From positions 710,001 to 774,000 of the forward strand of contig NC_007406.1 of the NCBI RefSeq assembly GCF_000012725.1: DNA of 64,000 bases. Reading direction: 5' to 3'. The notes beneath the pieces are model-generated. The model saw only the letters and a list, made by a program, of their open reading frames with translations. It was not told the origin of the DNA and made no database searches. Source of the DNA: Nitrobacter winogradskyi Nb-255 (lineage in GTDB: Bacteria > Pseudomonadota > Alphaproteobacteria > Rhizobiales > Xanthobacteraceae). A program made the translations under genes and the position numbers. Positions 17,843 to 26,646 of this stretch are shown in pieces (positions within the stretch are counted from its first letter, which is position 1; every line of letters starts with the position of its first letter).

Positions 17843-18895
17843 TTACGCGATCACTGACCACTTTATCGCCTCGCCATAGGCGATGTCGCGCGCGGCGGTG
17901 CGGCCGATGACGCGGGGTAGATACTTTGGCGGCAGGCCAAGACCGGGCCGAATGACGCGGATATTCTCGCTCGTCAGAAGCTCTCCCGCTTTGATCGGCT
18001 TGACTGCATAGATCGAGCGGCGAAACTGTCTGTTGGCCTTCTCGCTCTGGGCGAGGCCATAGTCGACATAACCGAGCGCGGACCACGCGGACTTGCAGTC
18101 GTCGACCAGCCGCCTGAACTCGTGCGGTTCGAGTGAAAACGCCGCGTCGGGGCCTCCATCGGTGCGCGAGATCGTGAAATGCTTTTCGATTATGGAGCCG
18201 CCCAGCGCGATCGAGGCGACGCAGGCGGCGGAGCCTGGCGCGTGATCGGAAAGGCCGGACACGACGTTGAAGGCCTGGCCGAGATGCGCCACGGTGCGCA
18301 CGTTGGCTTCCTCGATGGGGGCCGGGTAGGCGCTGGTACAGTGCAGCAGGGCGATGCCGCCGGCGCCGTTGTCGCGCGCTGTTTCGGCCGCCTCTTGAAT
18401 CTCGCCGAGATTGGCCATCCCGGTCGAGATGATCATCGGTTTGCCCTGTTTGGCGACATACTTGATCAGCGGCAGATCAATCACCTCGAACGACGCGATC
18501 TTGTAGGCGGGCGCATCGAGAGCCGCGAGCAGATCGACGGCGGTTTCGTCAAAGGGACTGGAGAAGATCGTGATTCCAAGCTCACGCGCTTTCGCGAACA
18601 TTTGCCCATGCCATTCATATGGCGTGTGAGCCTGCTGGTAGAGTTGGTGGAGCCGGTAGCCGTCCCACAGGCCACCCTTGATCAGAAACTCCTCGCCATC
18701 GTGAGGGATGGTCATCGTGTCGGCGGTATAGGTCTGGATCTTGACCGCGTCGGCGCCGGCACCGGCGGCGGCTTCGATTATCTCCAGCGCCTTCGAAAGC
18801 TTGCCGTTATGGTTTGCTGACAGTTCGGCGATGATATAAGGAGGATGGTCCGCGCCGATCTTGCGTCCCTCGATGATCAAGTCCGGGCTCTGCAT
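17843..18895 (-). CDS. pseI: Pseudaminic acid synthase (NeuB family)
   Basis: The product is 350 residues. The NeuB barrel is marked by YIIAELSANHNGKLSKALEI, ADAVKIQTYTADTMT and GGSIIEKHFTISRTDGGPDA. A C-terminal SAF domain follows (RSIYAVKPIKAGELLTSENI). It condenses phosphoenolpyruvate with 2,4-diacetamido-2,4,6-trideoxy-altrose to make pseudaminic acid. The stretch IQTYTADTMT favours PseI over sialic or legionaminic synthases. ATG 18895 is used; a TTG one codon earlier has better spacing from AGGAG. It is cotranscribed with the flanking genes. Confidence 0.9.
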   Translation of the reverse strand: MQSPDLIIEGRKIGADHPPYIIAELSANHNGKLSKALEIIEAAAGAGADAVKIQTYTADTMTIPHDGEEFLIKGGLWDGYRLHQLYQQAHTPYEWHGQMFAKARELGITIFSSPFDETAVDLLAALDAPAYKIASFEVIDLPLIKYVAKQGKPMIISTGMANLGEIQEAAETARDNGAGGIALLHCTSAYPAPIEEANVRTVAHLGQAFNVVSGLSDHAPGSAACVASIALGGSIIEKHFTISRTDGGPDAAFSLEPHEFRRLVDDCKSAWSALGYVDYGLAQSEKANRQFRRSIYAVKPIKAGELLTSENIRVIRPGLGLPPKYLPRVIGRTAARDIAYGEAIKWSVIA

Positions 18896-19063
18896 CAAAA
18901 TTTACGCTCCTGGTGCGAACTAAAAGGCGCTGTCGCTTGGCGGAAAGCCGCCGCCTCGGAAGCTTGTTTCCGGGGTTCGCGCGCGGCGAATATCAAGGCT
19001 GCATTGAGGTTGCCACCGATCTTGGTTGCCGCAGTCTTGGTTGCCGCCGGTCTTGGCGGTGAA

Positions 19064-19849
19064 TTACTCCAAGCGCTTATAGTGTGGGTCTTGCGTGACT
19101 TCAAAGGTGTTGCTCAGGAAGCCTGAGCACACGCCCGGTTGCATCAGAGTGTCCAAAACGGCCGCGGAAACAGCGCTCAACGAGCGAGCCCGGTCGCGCC
19201 GAAATGCCTGGACTTCGGCGAATGCAATGATTTCAAGCTCGGAGTATTCACGATTCTCAAGGGCTGCGAAGCGGCGCTGGATTTGCGCAGCGGAGCAGGC
19301 GGTCGCGAGCATGATTCCGACGTCGGTGACATGGCTTTGCGGATCTTCGACGAGTGCAACGGCTCTGGAAGGCGCTGACAGGTCGGACGCTCGGATGCCG
19401 GTTTCCTCCTCGAGCTCGATCAGGATGCATCGTTCGAGGCTAACCTGTCCGGCCGACCCGACCGCCGTGTCTTCAACGCCGCCGGACGGGACCAGCTCCC
19501 AGCACCCGGCGTCCATCTCTGAGCGATCGCTGCGCCGGCCGAATAAAATGCCATCCGGACAAGACAGGGTACCGGTGACGGCGAGCGGCTTGATCTTCAG
19601 CGCTGCATGAAGGCTCGGCTCGCGCCGTTGGGCAAGGAAGTATCGGTACTCCGAGATCCAGCCGACGATCGTTCTGGCATCACAATAATCGACGCTGAAC
19701 AATCGCCCGTTGTAGATCTCTTGGGAGCGTAGCTCTTTTTCGCGCTGCCAGATTTCGTCCACGCGCGCCTCGATATCCGGGTCGATGTGTGGCGCTGCGG
19801 CTCCCAGCGTTACTCTCGGCTCCGATTGGAGCAGGCGAACATTCAGCAT
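19064..19849 (-). CDS. Nudix hydrolase in the pseudaminic acid cluster
   Basis: The product is 261 residues. The Nudix box is recognisable but altered: WELVPSGGVEDTA, a longer insert, then ILIELEEETGI, where the usual Arg of REUxEE is Ile. The preceding segments (KPLAVTGTLSCPDGILFGRR) fit the Nudix beta-sheet. Such enzymes cleave nucleoside diphosphates linked to a group X. It overlaps the HAD gene upstream by seven bases and precedes pseI. I infer it may cleave a UDP-sugar to a sugar-1-phosphate, a step otherwise made redundant by PseG, which is not seen here. Confidence 0.75.
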   Translation of the reverse strand: MLNVRLLQSEPRVTLGAAAPHIDPDIEARVDEIWQREKELRSQEIYNGRLFSVDYCDARTIVGWISEYRYFLAQRREPSLHAALKIKPLAVTGTLSCPDGILFGRRSDRSEMDAGCWELVPSGGVEDTAVGSAGQVSLERCILIELEEETGIRASDLSAPSRAVALVEDPQSHVTDVGIMLATACSAAQIQRRFAALENREYSELEIIAFAEVQAFRRDRARSLSAVSAAVLDTLMQPGVCSGFLSNTFEVTQDPHYKRLE

Positions 19850-20505
19850 GCCGGCACTCTACCAAGGAGATCGGTGAGACGTTCGATGAATACGACCTGG
19901 CCCGGCCACCCGGCGCGATCTTTCGGGGGCGCCAGTGCCCACGTTTTGAGTCCCGCGGCAACTGCCGCCGTCGCGCCGATGCGGGAATCCTCGACTGCGT
20001 GCGACAGGGCGGCCGAGCAGTTCAGCCGCCTCAGCGCCCTGATGTAGGGTTCGGCGGCGGGCTTGCCAGAGGTCACCTCATCGCCGCCGACGACATCGTC
20101 GATCTTGTCGGCGAGCCCTGCGACTGCGAGCCATCCTTGCGCGGACAGTTTTGGCGACGACGTAACGACGGCGATCTTCAACCCGCGCTCGCGAGCGTGA
20201 GCCAGCAATTCAAATGCGCCGGCGGCGGGACGCGCGCTATGATGCGCTTGCGATACCATCGCCGCGTATTTCTGCAGGAGATCGGCCGGTGTTCCCGGCA
20301 GTTTGTGAGTCATCCTCAACCGCTCGATAATCTCGCCGAGTGGCGGTCCGTTGAGCCGCTGAAACTCGGCCTCGTCGCCGCTCGCGCCGAATGAGGCGAG
20401 AAAGGAATGGTAAGCGTTTTTCAGGGCCGCCACGCTGTCGGCGAGCGTGCCGTCGAGATCCAGAAACAGACCGCTGTGAAGTGGGCTGGCGTCAGCTTCC
20501 GGCAT
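19843..20505 (-). CDS. HAD-superfamily phosphatase
   Basis: The product is 220 residues. Motif I is GLFLDLDGTLADS (nucleophile and acid Asp), motif II is KIAVVTSSPK (Ser with nearby Lys), and motif IV is HAVEDSRIGATAAVAAG. The cap insertion between I and II is of the phosphoglycolate/beta-phosphoglucomutase kind. ATG 20505 overlaps the TGA of the upstream methyltransferase gene (TGATG), and the 3' end overlaps the Nudix gene, so the three are translated together. It probably dephosphorylates a sugar phosphate. Confidence 0.82.
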   Translation of the reverse strand: MPEADASPLHSGLFLDLDGTLADSVAALKNAYHSFLASFGASGDEAEFQRLNGPPLGEIIERLRMTHKLPGTPADLLQKYAAMVSQAHHSARPAAGAFELLAHARERGLKIAVVTSSPKLSAQGWLAVAGLADKIDDVVGGDEVTSGKPAAEPYIRALRRLNCSAALSHAVEDSRIGATAAVAAGLKTWALAPPKDRAGWPGQVVFIERLTDLLGRVPAC

Positions 20506-21323
20506 CAAGGTTTCCGACAGACGAACATCCGGCCTTGTCCAAAGGCGCCGAAGGCGCGCGATAGCTCCGGCGACCCCGCCAGGGTGAGCTGGGTTGCCGC
20601 GTGGACCAGCGGATGGTCGTAATCCACAGCGCCCCCATTGATGGCCGGGACCAGCACATAGAGCATCAGGTCGTGAAGCGAAATGAAATCCTCGATCTCG
20701 ACTTCAAGGCCGAGCGTTTCGAGGTGCGGCAGGATGCGTGTCTCGTCGAAGAAGAGGTTGAATGCGGCGGGCGTGCGCGCGGGCAGGTTCAGCAGCGTGC
20801 GGCAATGATTCTGCCGATCATAGGTCGCGGTCGAGTTTTCGATCATGATGAGATGTCCGCCCCTCCGCACTCTTGCGGCAAGGCTGGTGATCGCGCGCAT
20901 CTGCAGTTCGACCGATTCGATGTTGATCAGGCAGCGATCGGTAAAAACGACATCGTATTGCGCCAGCAATCCCGCCGCCGCCGAAAGTTCGAGCGCATTG
21001 CCGATCAGGAAGCGGGACCTGTCCTGGAAGCCGCTGGCAACGGCTGCTTCACGCGCGGCGTCGATCATTTCCGCAGTATAGTCGATGCCGTCGAGTTGCA
21101 TGCGCGGAAATTGCGCGGCAAGCCCAAAGCAGTTCAAGCCATTTCCGCAACCGACTTCGAGAACGTGCGCCGGCGCATCGCCAAGCCCGAACATGGACAT
21201 CCGGCGCGCCAATGCGTCGATCTCGAGCATCTTCGCGGTTCGGGTTCTGGTGGTGGCTCCGATCGCGGTGCCGAATTTTGATGCCCAGTCCCGCCAATGA
21301 GCCCTGACCTGTTCGGGATCCAT
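20505..21323 (-). CDS. Class I SAM-dependent methyltransferase
   Basis: The product is 272 residues. The SAM motif I is HVLEVGCGNGLNCFGLAAQF, followed by the acidic loop GIDYTAEMIDAA and motif IV (YDVVFTDRCLINIES). The C-terminal part (FNLFFDETRILPHLETLGLE, then DFISLHDLMLYVLVPA) is like methyltransferases from surface-sugar loci. It is the first gene of the pse operon as I read it. The substrate could be a sugar or a lipid-linked glycan. Confidence 0.78.
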   Translation of the reverse strand: MDPEQVRAHWRDWASKFGTAIGATTRTRTAKMLEIDALARRMSMFGLGDAPAHVLEVGCGNGLNCFGLAAQFPRMQLDGIDYTAEMIDAAREAAVASGFQDRSRFLIGNALELSAAAGLLAQYDVVFTDRCLINIESVELQMRAITSLAARVRRGGHLIMIENSTATYDRQNHCRTLLNLPARTPAAFNLFFDETRILPHLETLGLEVEIEDFISLHDLMLYVLVPAINGGAVDYDHPLVHAATQLTLAGSPELSRAFGAFGQGRMFVCRKP

Positions 21324-21491
21324 AATTCCTTTCCATCTGCCTCTTCAGCGGCTCGCCTGATATTCCGAAGGGTTTGATAGCCCGACTGCACGCTTGGATT
21401 CAATGGAAGGCGCGTTAGACTTTGGCAGGTTCGTGAACGGCGGCTTTGTCAGAGGATGATTGCTGGTTCGATTCCGGCTTTAGGCTGCCGT

Positions 21492-22193
21492 TTATTTCTC
21501 ATAGGGTTCTGGCGTTTCGACCCGGCGAGACCAGCTTTCGATCTTGCCTGATGCCAATCGAGCCAGGGCCAGGCGTCGCCAGCTATCCGGGAGACCCGGG
21601 AGACCGGCCAGCTCAGCCAGTGCCGGCCGGTTCATTCGGTCGTGGTAGAGAAGGTGGGAGGTTCTGGTGAGCGACCAGGCAGGGTTTGGCCTTGCGATCA
21701 GGCTGCCGCAGTCGCCTGCTGCGAGAATACCCGGCTCGATCACTCTGAAATACCAGCCGGTTCGTCCGGTGTCCTGTACCCTCCGAGCCATGTCGGGCAC
21801 GTCAAAGCGCAGATTCAGCTTCCAGCAGGGCTGGCGGCCCTGGCTGACCTCGATCACGGCTGATCCGATGCGCCAGCGATCGCCGAGGCAAAGACCGGTC
21901 TCGCTTGCGCCATCAATAACAAGGTTTTCACCAAAGGCGCCGGGCCGGAAGCGATTGGTGCGATCCGGTAATTCTTTGGACCATGTTGTGAAGTGTGAGA
22001 TCGAGTAGGCGTGGATGGCCTTGTGCGGCCCGCCATGGTGTTTGCGATCGGCCTGTTCGTCTCCCTCAAGTCCCAGGTAGCTTACCGGCAGTGGATGGTG
22101 AACCTGGTGCTTATCGATGGCGCTGAGCGCTCCCGATGAGCCAAGAGGAGAGACCCCGCCGATGCGGAGTTCGAGCACGTCAAATCGGGCCAT
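21492..22193 (-). CDS. MOSC-domain protein (YiiM-like)
   Basis: The product is 233 residues. MOSC core segments are visible: GLEGDEQADRKHHGGPHKAI, FRPGAFGENLVIDG, and VIEVSQGRQPCWKLNLRF, with the conserved Cys that receives the Mo cofactor sulfur or ligates it. A C-terminal 3-alpha domain (LAELAGLPGLPDSWRRLALARL) makes it resemble YiiM, which reduces N-hydroxylated compounds. It is separated from the pse cluster by about 170 bases and probably unrelated to it. Confidence 0.87.
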   Translation of the reverse strand: MARFDVLELRIGGVSPLGSSGALSAIDKHQVHHPLPVSYLGLEGDEQADRKHHGGPHKAIHAYSISHFTTWSKELPDRTNRFRPGAFGENLVIDGASETGLCLGDRWRIGSAVIEVSQGRQPCWKLNLRFDVPDMARRVQDTGRTGWYFRVIEPGILAAGDCGSLIARPNPAWSLTRTSHLLYHDRMNRPALAELAGLPGLPDSWRRLALARLASGKIESWSRRVETPEPYEK

Positions 22194-22268
22194 GGCCTGC
22201 GATACCTCACCGCGCGACAGTTGATGAAGTCACACCTACCATTCGGGGGCGATCCTGAGAAAACTCGC

Positions 22269-22278
22269 GGGGGGGGGG
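22269..22278. repeat. Ten-base homopolymeric G tract
   Basis: A run of ten G lies in the gap between the MOSC gene and the small gene at 22400. Runs of this length are prone to slippage. It lies about 120 bases upstream of the small gene and might lie in its promoter, but no promoter was recognised. Confidence 0.8.
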
Positions 22279-22399
22279 AGGGCTTGTCGGGCGGTCGTTG
22301 GGATAGCCAGACAGTATCTCCACCTGTACGGCCGTGTCCGCCGATCTTTCGTCAAGCTTTGGCTGGATAGAGTATTTGTTCCGTTCAAAGGGTGGCTCG

Positions 22400-22639
22400 A
22401 TGTCAAAGCGCGTAACCAAAACAAAATCTTGCAGAGACCGGGAAAAATTGGGAGTTTTGCGGGTCAAGGATCACCGAAAAATCGAGGAACGTATTCTCAG
22501 ATTGCTTGATCGATACGAAGCCTCGCCAGAGACGGACAAGCGTTGGCTGGATATTGGACGATCCTGCATCGAGCAGGGTTTCATGGCGATCAACCGGGCT
22601 GTTTTCGAGCAGAAGCGGGCTGAATTGCCGGAGGATTGA
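22400..22639 (+). CDS. Small Acb2/Tad1-like hairpin-domain protein
   Basis: The product is 79 residues; the ATG is preceded by AAAGGGTGG. After a basic N terminus come two predicted helices: KIEERILRLLDRYEASPET and DKRWLDIGRSCIEQGFMAIN. The pattern D-x-R-W-x-x-I-x-R-x-x-x-x-x-G-F-M-A-x-x-R-A is what I recall for the Acb2/Tad1 helical hairpin family. Phage members of that family sequester cyclic nucleotide or cyclic ADP-ribose signals of CBASS and Thoeris. Chromosomal relatives in Rhizobiales are usually of unknown function. No phage genes lie next to it. Family assignment is from memory of the motif; function is inference. Confidence 0.6.
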   Translation: MSKRVTKTKSCRDREKLGVLRVKDHRKIEERILRLLDRYEASPETDKRWLDIGRSCIEQGFMAINRAVFEQKRAELPED

Positions 22640-22819
22640 TCAGGGTGGACAGGTCGCCTTCAATCTCCGGCGTTCGTGCGCGCTACAAACGCCGCGCCGT
22701 GGGCGTCCGCTGTGTCTCATCGCCATCGACACGTTTCGCGGCATCGTCTGCGCCGGCCGGGACCGCCCCGTCGCCGTGGGGACGTTATGCATCTAAAAGC
22801 GGGTAGCTGAAGGCCTCGC

Positions 22820-24415
22820 ATGTTCTTGCAGAAATCTGTTGTCGCATTTCGCCCGAGGGCAATCCTCGCAAAGCTGGTCGCCTCGTCCTTGGTCTGGGCT
22901 TGTGCGGCGATACCGGGTTTTGCGGAGACATCGCCTCCCCAGACCTCAGGCGTACCCATTGCCGACGGTCAGATCGACGAGGCCGTGGCGGGTCTCGACG
23001 CGATCGCCACCGGCGTCATGAAAAAGACCGGCATTCCGGGCATGGCGGTTGCGGTGGTGCGTGATGGCAAGATCGCCTACGCGAAGGGTTTCGGCGTCCG
23101 GAAAGTTGGCGAGAACCAGCCGATTGACGCGAACACTGTTTTTCAGATCGCATCGCTTTCAAAATCTATCGCGGCCACCGTCGTGGCTCGCCAGGTCGGC
23201 GCGGACGTCGTCAAGTGGAACACGCCTGTCCAGGCGCACTTGCCCTGGTTCAGGTTGATGGACCCGTGGGTGACGCAGCATGTCACGATCGCCGATTTGT
23301 TCAGCCACCGTTCGGGGTTGCCGGACCACGCCGGCGACGATCTAGAGGATCTCGGCTATGGTCGCCGAGCTGTGCTGGAGCGCCTGCGCCTGCTGCCGCT
23401 TCACGGTTTCCGGGACGTCTATGCCTACACGAATTTCGGGCTGACCGCGGCGGCGGAAGCCGTCGCCGCCGCATCAGGCAAGGACTGGGAAAGCCTGTCT
23501 GAAGAGGTTCTTTATAAACCGCTCGGGATGAGCGCGACCAGTTCGCGCTTTGCTGATTTTGAAAAGCAGGCCAATCGCGCCATTGGACATGTAAGGGGCG
23601 GCGACGGCTTCCAGCCAAAGTATCAACGCCGGCCCGATGCGCAGTCACCCGCAGGCGGTGTCAGTTCGTCGGCAAACGATCTTGCCCGATGGCTGGCGTT
23701 GGTGTTGCGGAACGGCGAATTCGAAGGCCGGCAGGTCATTCCAGCGGATGCTCTGCTTCCAGCCATGACCGCCGAGGTCGTTTCGATTCATTCCCCTTCA
23801 GCCGATGCGAGAGCCAGCCTGTACGGATATGGATTTGGCGTCGGAGTCACGCCTGCGGGACGAACAATGATCAGTCATTCCGGGGCCTTCGCGCTGGGTG
23901 CAGGAACCCATTACACGATCATCCCTTCGGCCGGGATCGGGATCGTCGTGCTGACCAACGCGGAACCGGTCGGCGCGGCGGAGGCGGTCGGGGCCTCGTT
24001 CATGGATCTTGTTCAGTTCGGGAAGATCACGCGGGACTGGCTTGCTGCCTATAGCGGGGTGATGGCGCAGCTTACGGCGCCGGCAGGCGATCTCGTCGGC
24101 AAGTCGCCGCCCGCTAAACCAGCGCCGGCTGCCAGTTCTACATCCTATGTTGGCCGCTACGGCAGTCCCTATTTCGGAGATGCCGAGATCGTCGATGCAA
24201 ACGGTCATATGGAGCTGAAGATCGGCCGTTTGAGCCGATCGTACACGTTGACGCACTGGGATGGCGACGTGTTTTCGATCAAACCTTCCAGCGAGAACCA
24301 AACCGACGGTTCGGTGTCGTCGGTTACTTTCAAGCGAACTGGCGACGAGCCGGCCAGCGAACTGACTATCGAGTTTCTCAACGACAATGGGCTCGGCCAG
24401 TTCATGAGGCGCTGA
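22820..24415 (+). CDS. Secreted serine hydrolase (beta-lactamase/class C, CubicO type)
   Basis: The product is 531 residues with a cleavable signal (VASSLVWACAAIPGFAETS). Catalytic motifs of the penicillin-binding/beta-lactamase fold are FQIASLSKSIAA (Ser-x-x-Lys), VYAYTNFGLTAA (Tyr-x-Asn) and ISHSGAFALGAG (His-Ser-Gly in the place of Lys-Thr-Gly). A C-terminal beta domain (YVGRYGSPYFGDAEIV onward) resembles the lipocalin-like tail of CubicO hydrolases. It probably hydrolyses a D-amino-acid peptide or ester in the periplasm. It stands alone, with no coding neighbour within 150 bases. Confidence 0.85.
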   Translation: MFLQKSVVAFRPRAILAKLVASSLVWACAAIPGFAETSPPQTSGVPIADGQIDEAVAGLDAIATGVMKKTGIPGMAVAVVRDGKIAYAKGFGVRKVGENQPIDANTVFQIASLSKSIAATVVARQVGADVVKWNTPVQAHLPWFRLMDPWVTQHVTIADLFSHRSGLPDHAGDDLEDLGYGRRAVLERLRLLPLHGFRDVYAYTNFGLTAAAEAVAAASGKDWESLSEEVLYKPLGMSATSSRFADFEKQANRAIGHVRGGDGFQPKYQRRPDAQSPAGGVSSSANDLARWLALVLRNGEFEGRQVIPADALLPAMTAEVVSIHSPSADARASLYGYGFGVGVTPAGRTMISHSGAFALGAGTHYTIIPSAGIGIVVLTNAEPVGAAEAVGASFMDLVQFGKITRDWLAAYSGVMAQLTAPAGDLVGKSPPAKPAPAASSTSYVGRYGSPYFGDAEIVDANGHMELKIGRLSRSYTLTHWDGDVFSIKPSSENQTDGSVSSVTFKRTGDEPASELTIEFLNDNGLGQFMRR

Positions 24416-24604
24416 AAACATTCTCCCGGAGGAATTCGGTCGGCCGCCAGGCGCCAACACCCTCTATCGGGAGAGGATGGCAACAGGAATTGAATGCGTT
24501 CTCCAGATAATGGAGTTGGGAAATGGCGCAGCCTGTTTTTCTCTGCCACCTTTCTTAAACTAATTCTAAATCATTGAGTTTGCACGCGAAGTATTCTGCC
24601 GCTA

Positions 24605-25651
24605 GAGCATGATGAGTTTAGATTTGGTTGTATCCTGCATTGACGAAGTAGTTGGCGCATTCAGCCGGTGCAACGGTTTCGAGGATCGGAGCGATAGCAT
24701 TGTAGACGGCCTCGGTGGTCCGCTGCGCGGCTTTGCGTAGCCAGTGTTTGAACTTGGCAAAGAACTGCTCGATCGGGTTCAGATCAGGCGAGTATTTCGG
24801 CAGGTAGAAGAGCCGGGCACCGGCGGCACGGATGACGCGACGCACGGCGCTGGCCTTGTGCGAGCCGAGGTTGTCCATAATGACGATGTCGCCGTGCCGC
24901 AGGGTCGGGACCAGAACCTTCTCGATGTAGAGAAGGAAGGCTTCGCCGTTGATCGGCCCCTCGATGAACCACGGCGCGGTGATGCGATCGTGGCGCAGAG
25001 CGGCCATAAAGGTCATGGTCTGCCAGCGGCCATGCGGCACCTTGGCTCTGATGCGTTGACCGCGCGGCGCCCAGCCCCGCAGCGGCGCCATATTGGTTTT
25101 GGTCCAGGTCTCATCGATGAACACCAGCCGAGTGGGATCAATCCGATCTCGATACTTGGTCCATTGCGCTCGCCGACGGGCGACATCGGGACGATCCTGC
25201 TCTGCAGCAATCAGCGTCTTTTTTTGTAACTGAGCTTCACAGCGTGAACGAACTCCCACATCGTGCGGTAATCGACCTTAAGGCCACGCTCGGCAAGTTC
25301 GGCCACCAGCCCGCGCACGGTAAAGTCCTTTCGGCACCGTTGCAGCAGCCATTCGCGGTGCGGCCCCGCAATCTTCTTTGGCCTATAGCCGCCGATCTGG
25401 CTTGGCGCGACGCTGCCGGTCTCGTGGAAGCGTTGTACCCAGTTGATCGCCGTGCTGATGCCCACCCCAAACTGGGCCGCAGCCTGATGCCGCGACAGGC
25501 CGCCTTTAACGACAGCACGCACTACCCGCTCACGAAGGTCGTTCGAATAGGCTCGTCCCATCCATGCTGGCCTCCTTCCCAGTCAGCATGTTGAATCAGA
25601 TGAATTCTGATTTGGGAATCTCAATCGATTCAAAATAAACCCATCCCGCTC
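24605..25651 (-). mobile_element. IS630-family insertion sequence
   Basis: The element is bounded by TA dinucleotides (24603-24604 and 25652-25653) as expected for IS630. Its terminal inverted repeats are imperfect, GAGCATGATGAGTTTA on the left and GAGCGGGATGGGTTTA reading in from the right. It carries a two-frame transposase. Its ends resemble those of the short TA-bounded repeats elsewhere in this window (TAGAGCATGA...). Confidence 0.88.
24618..25561 (-). CDS. IS630-family transposase read in two frames by -1 slippage
   Basis: The first frame (25561 to 25211) encodes the helix-turn-helix part: YSNDLRERVVRAVVKGGLSR, HQAAAQFGVGISTAINW, WLLQRCRKDFTVRGLVAELA. The second frame (to 24618) encodes the DDE core: RLVFIDETWTKTNMAPLRGW, VIMDNLGSHKASAVR, YLPKYSPDLNPIEQFFAKFK. 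The frames meet at an A7 run on the coding strand (25219-25225), so a -1 slip reads YKKKTLIAAEQDRP without a break. This layout is usual for the group and the enzyme is probably functional. Confidence 0.88.
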
Positions 25652-25654
25652 TAG

Positions 25655-25990
25655 GGCCACCGACAGGGGCAGGACCGCGTCCGTCGTTATCCGCGGATTG
25701 GAGACCCGTGAACGGGCGGTTGCGCATCGGTGTGGGCGCCAAGGGAGCGGCGATTACCAATGTCCTGGGTATCAGGGGTAGGTGGAGAATGCCGACCGAC
25801 GAAGGCGCGTCGGCTCATCTCGATTGAGGGGACGAATGTATCGTGAGTATGCTTTTTGCAACGTTCCTTCGTAGCGCAAACCTGAGGTCGCTCGCGACAC
25901 GCCGACACCGTTTCCACGGTCGGCAGAAAGCTGATTGCGCAGGGACAGGGATGAGCCCGCTTCCGTGTCGTGATTCAGAAGAGGGCACGG
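25655..25990. other. Gap between IS630 and the fecI-like gene
   Basis: I see no gene. The region should contain the promoter of the sigma-factor gene, but no Fur-box-like palindrome or clear -35/-10 pair was recognised. Confidence 0.4.
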
Positions 25991-26506
25991 ATGGCTGAGT
26001 CCTTGAGTGCTGCCTTCCTGCTGCATCGGCGATCCCTGATGTGGAGCGTGATGCGGATCGTGCGCGATCCCCAGACGGCCGAGGATCTTGCGCAGGAGAC
26101 GTACCTCCGTGCCGCGCGGGCTGCCGAGAGCGGCCCGATCGAACATCTGGAAGCTTTTCTGTATCAGACGGCTCGCAACCTCGCGCTCGACCATCTGCGA
26201 CGACAGCGGACGCGAGGCAGTGTGCAGCTTGATGGTCTCCCCACCGCGGAAATCGAGAAAGTCCCGGCGAATTCTCCGACACCGGAAGGCGTGGTCATCG
26301 AGCGCGAGCGGTTGAACCGATTCTGGCAGGCTTTGAGCGCGCTTCCGGAACGGGCGCAAACCGTCGTCGTGCTCAGCCGCGTCGAAGGGTGGCAGAACGG
26401 ACAGATCGCCAGTCATCTCGGCGTTTCCGAGCGCACGGTCTTCAACGACCTCAAGCTGGCGATGGCGCATTGCCGCGACGCGATCCGACGTCTTGATGAG
26501 GGTTGA
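25991..26506 (+). CDS. fecI: FecI-like ECF sigma factor
   Basis: The product is 171 residues. Region 2 is SAAFLLHRRSLMWSVMRIV, then DPQTAEDLAQETYLRAARA. Region 4 is LPERAQTVVVLSRVEGWQ, then IASHLGVSERTVFNDLKLAM. This is the iron-starvation (FecI) class, which transcribes outer-membrane siderophore receptor genes when signalled by FecR. ATG 25991 follows AGAGGGC at good distance; the longer frame from 25970 is less likely. The regulated receptor is the disrupted gene at 27.8 kb. Confidence 0.9.
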   Translation: MAESLSAAFLLHRRSLMWSVMRIVRDPQTAEDLAQETYLRAARAAESGPIEHLEAFLYQTARNLALDHLRRQRTRGSVQLDGLPTAEIEKVPANSPTPEGVVIERERLNRFWQALSALPERAQTVVVLSRVEGWQNGQIASHLGVSERTVFNDLKLAMAHCRDAIRRLDEG

Positions 26507-26646
26507 GACCTTCTCTTGACCGCCAGCCGGATTTCTCCTCCCGAACCACATGGGTCGGCCGCCGGTCCCGACTGATTTTGCCGGATTCCAGTCGACCGAA
26601 CGTCTCTGGTATAAGGCTGCGGCATAGCGAAGACAGGATGGTCTGA

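Noticed and set aside
16120-18895. Sialic acid or legionaminic acid pathway instead of pseudaminic acid
   Set aside because: The PseB and PseC type enzymes, the IQTYTADTMT stretch in the synthase and the Pse-associated methylase all favour pseudaminic-type sugar; no NeuC-like epimerase is present.
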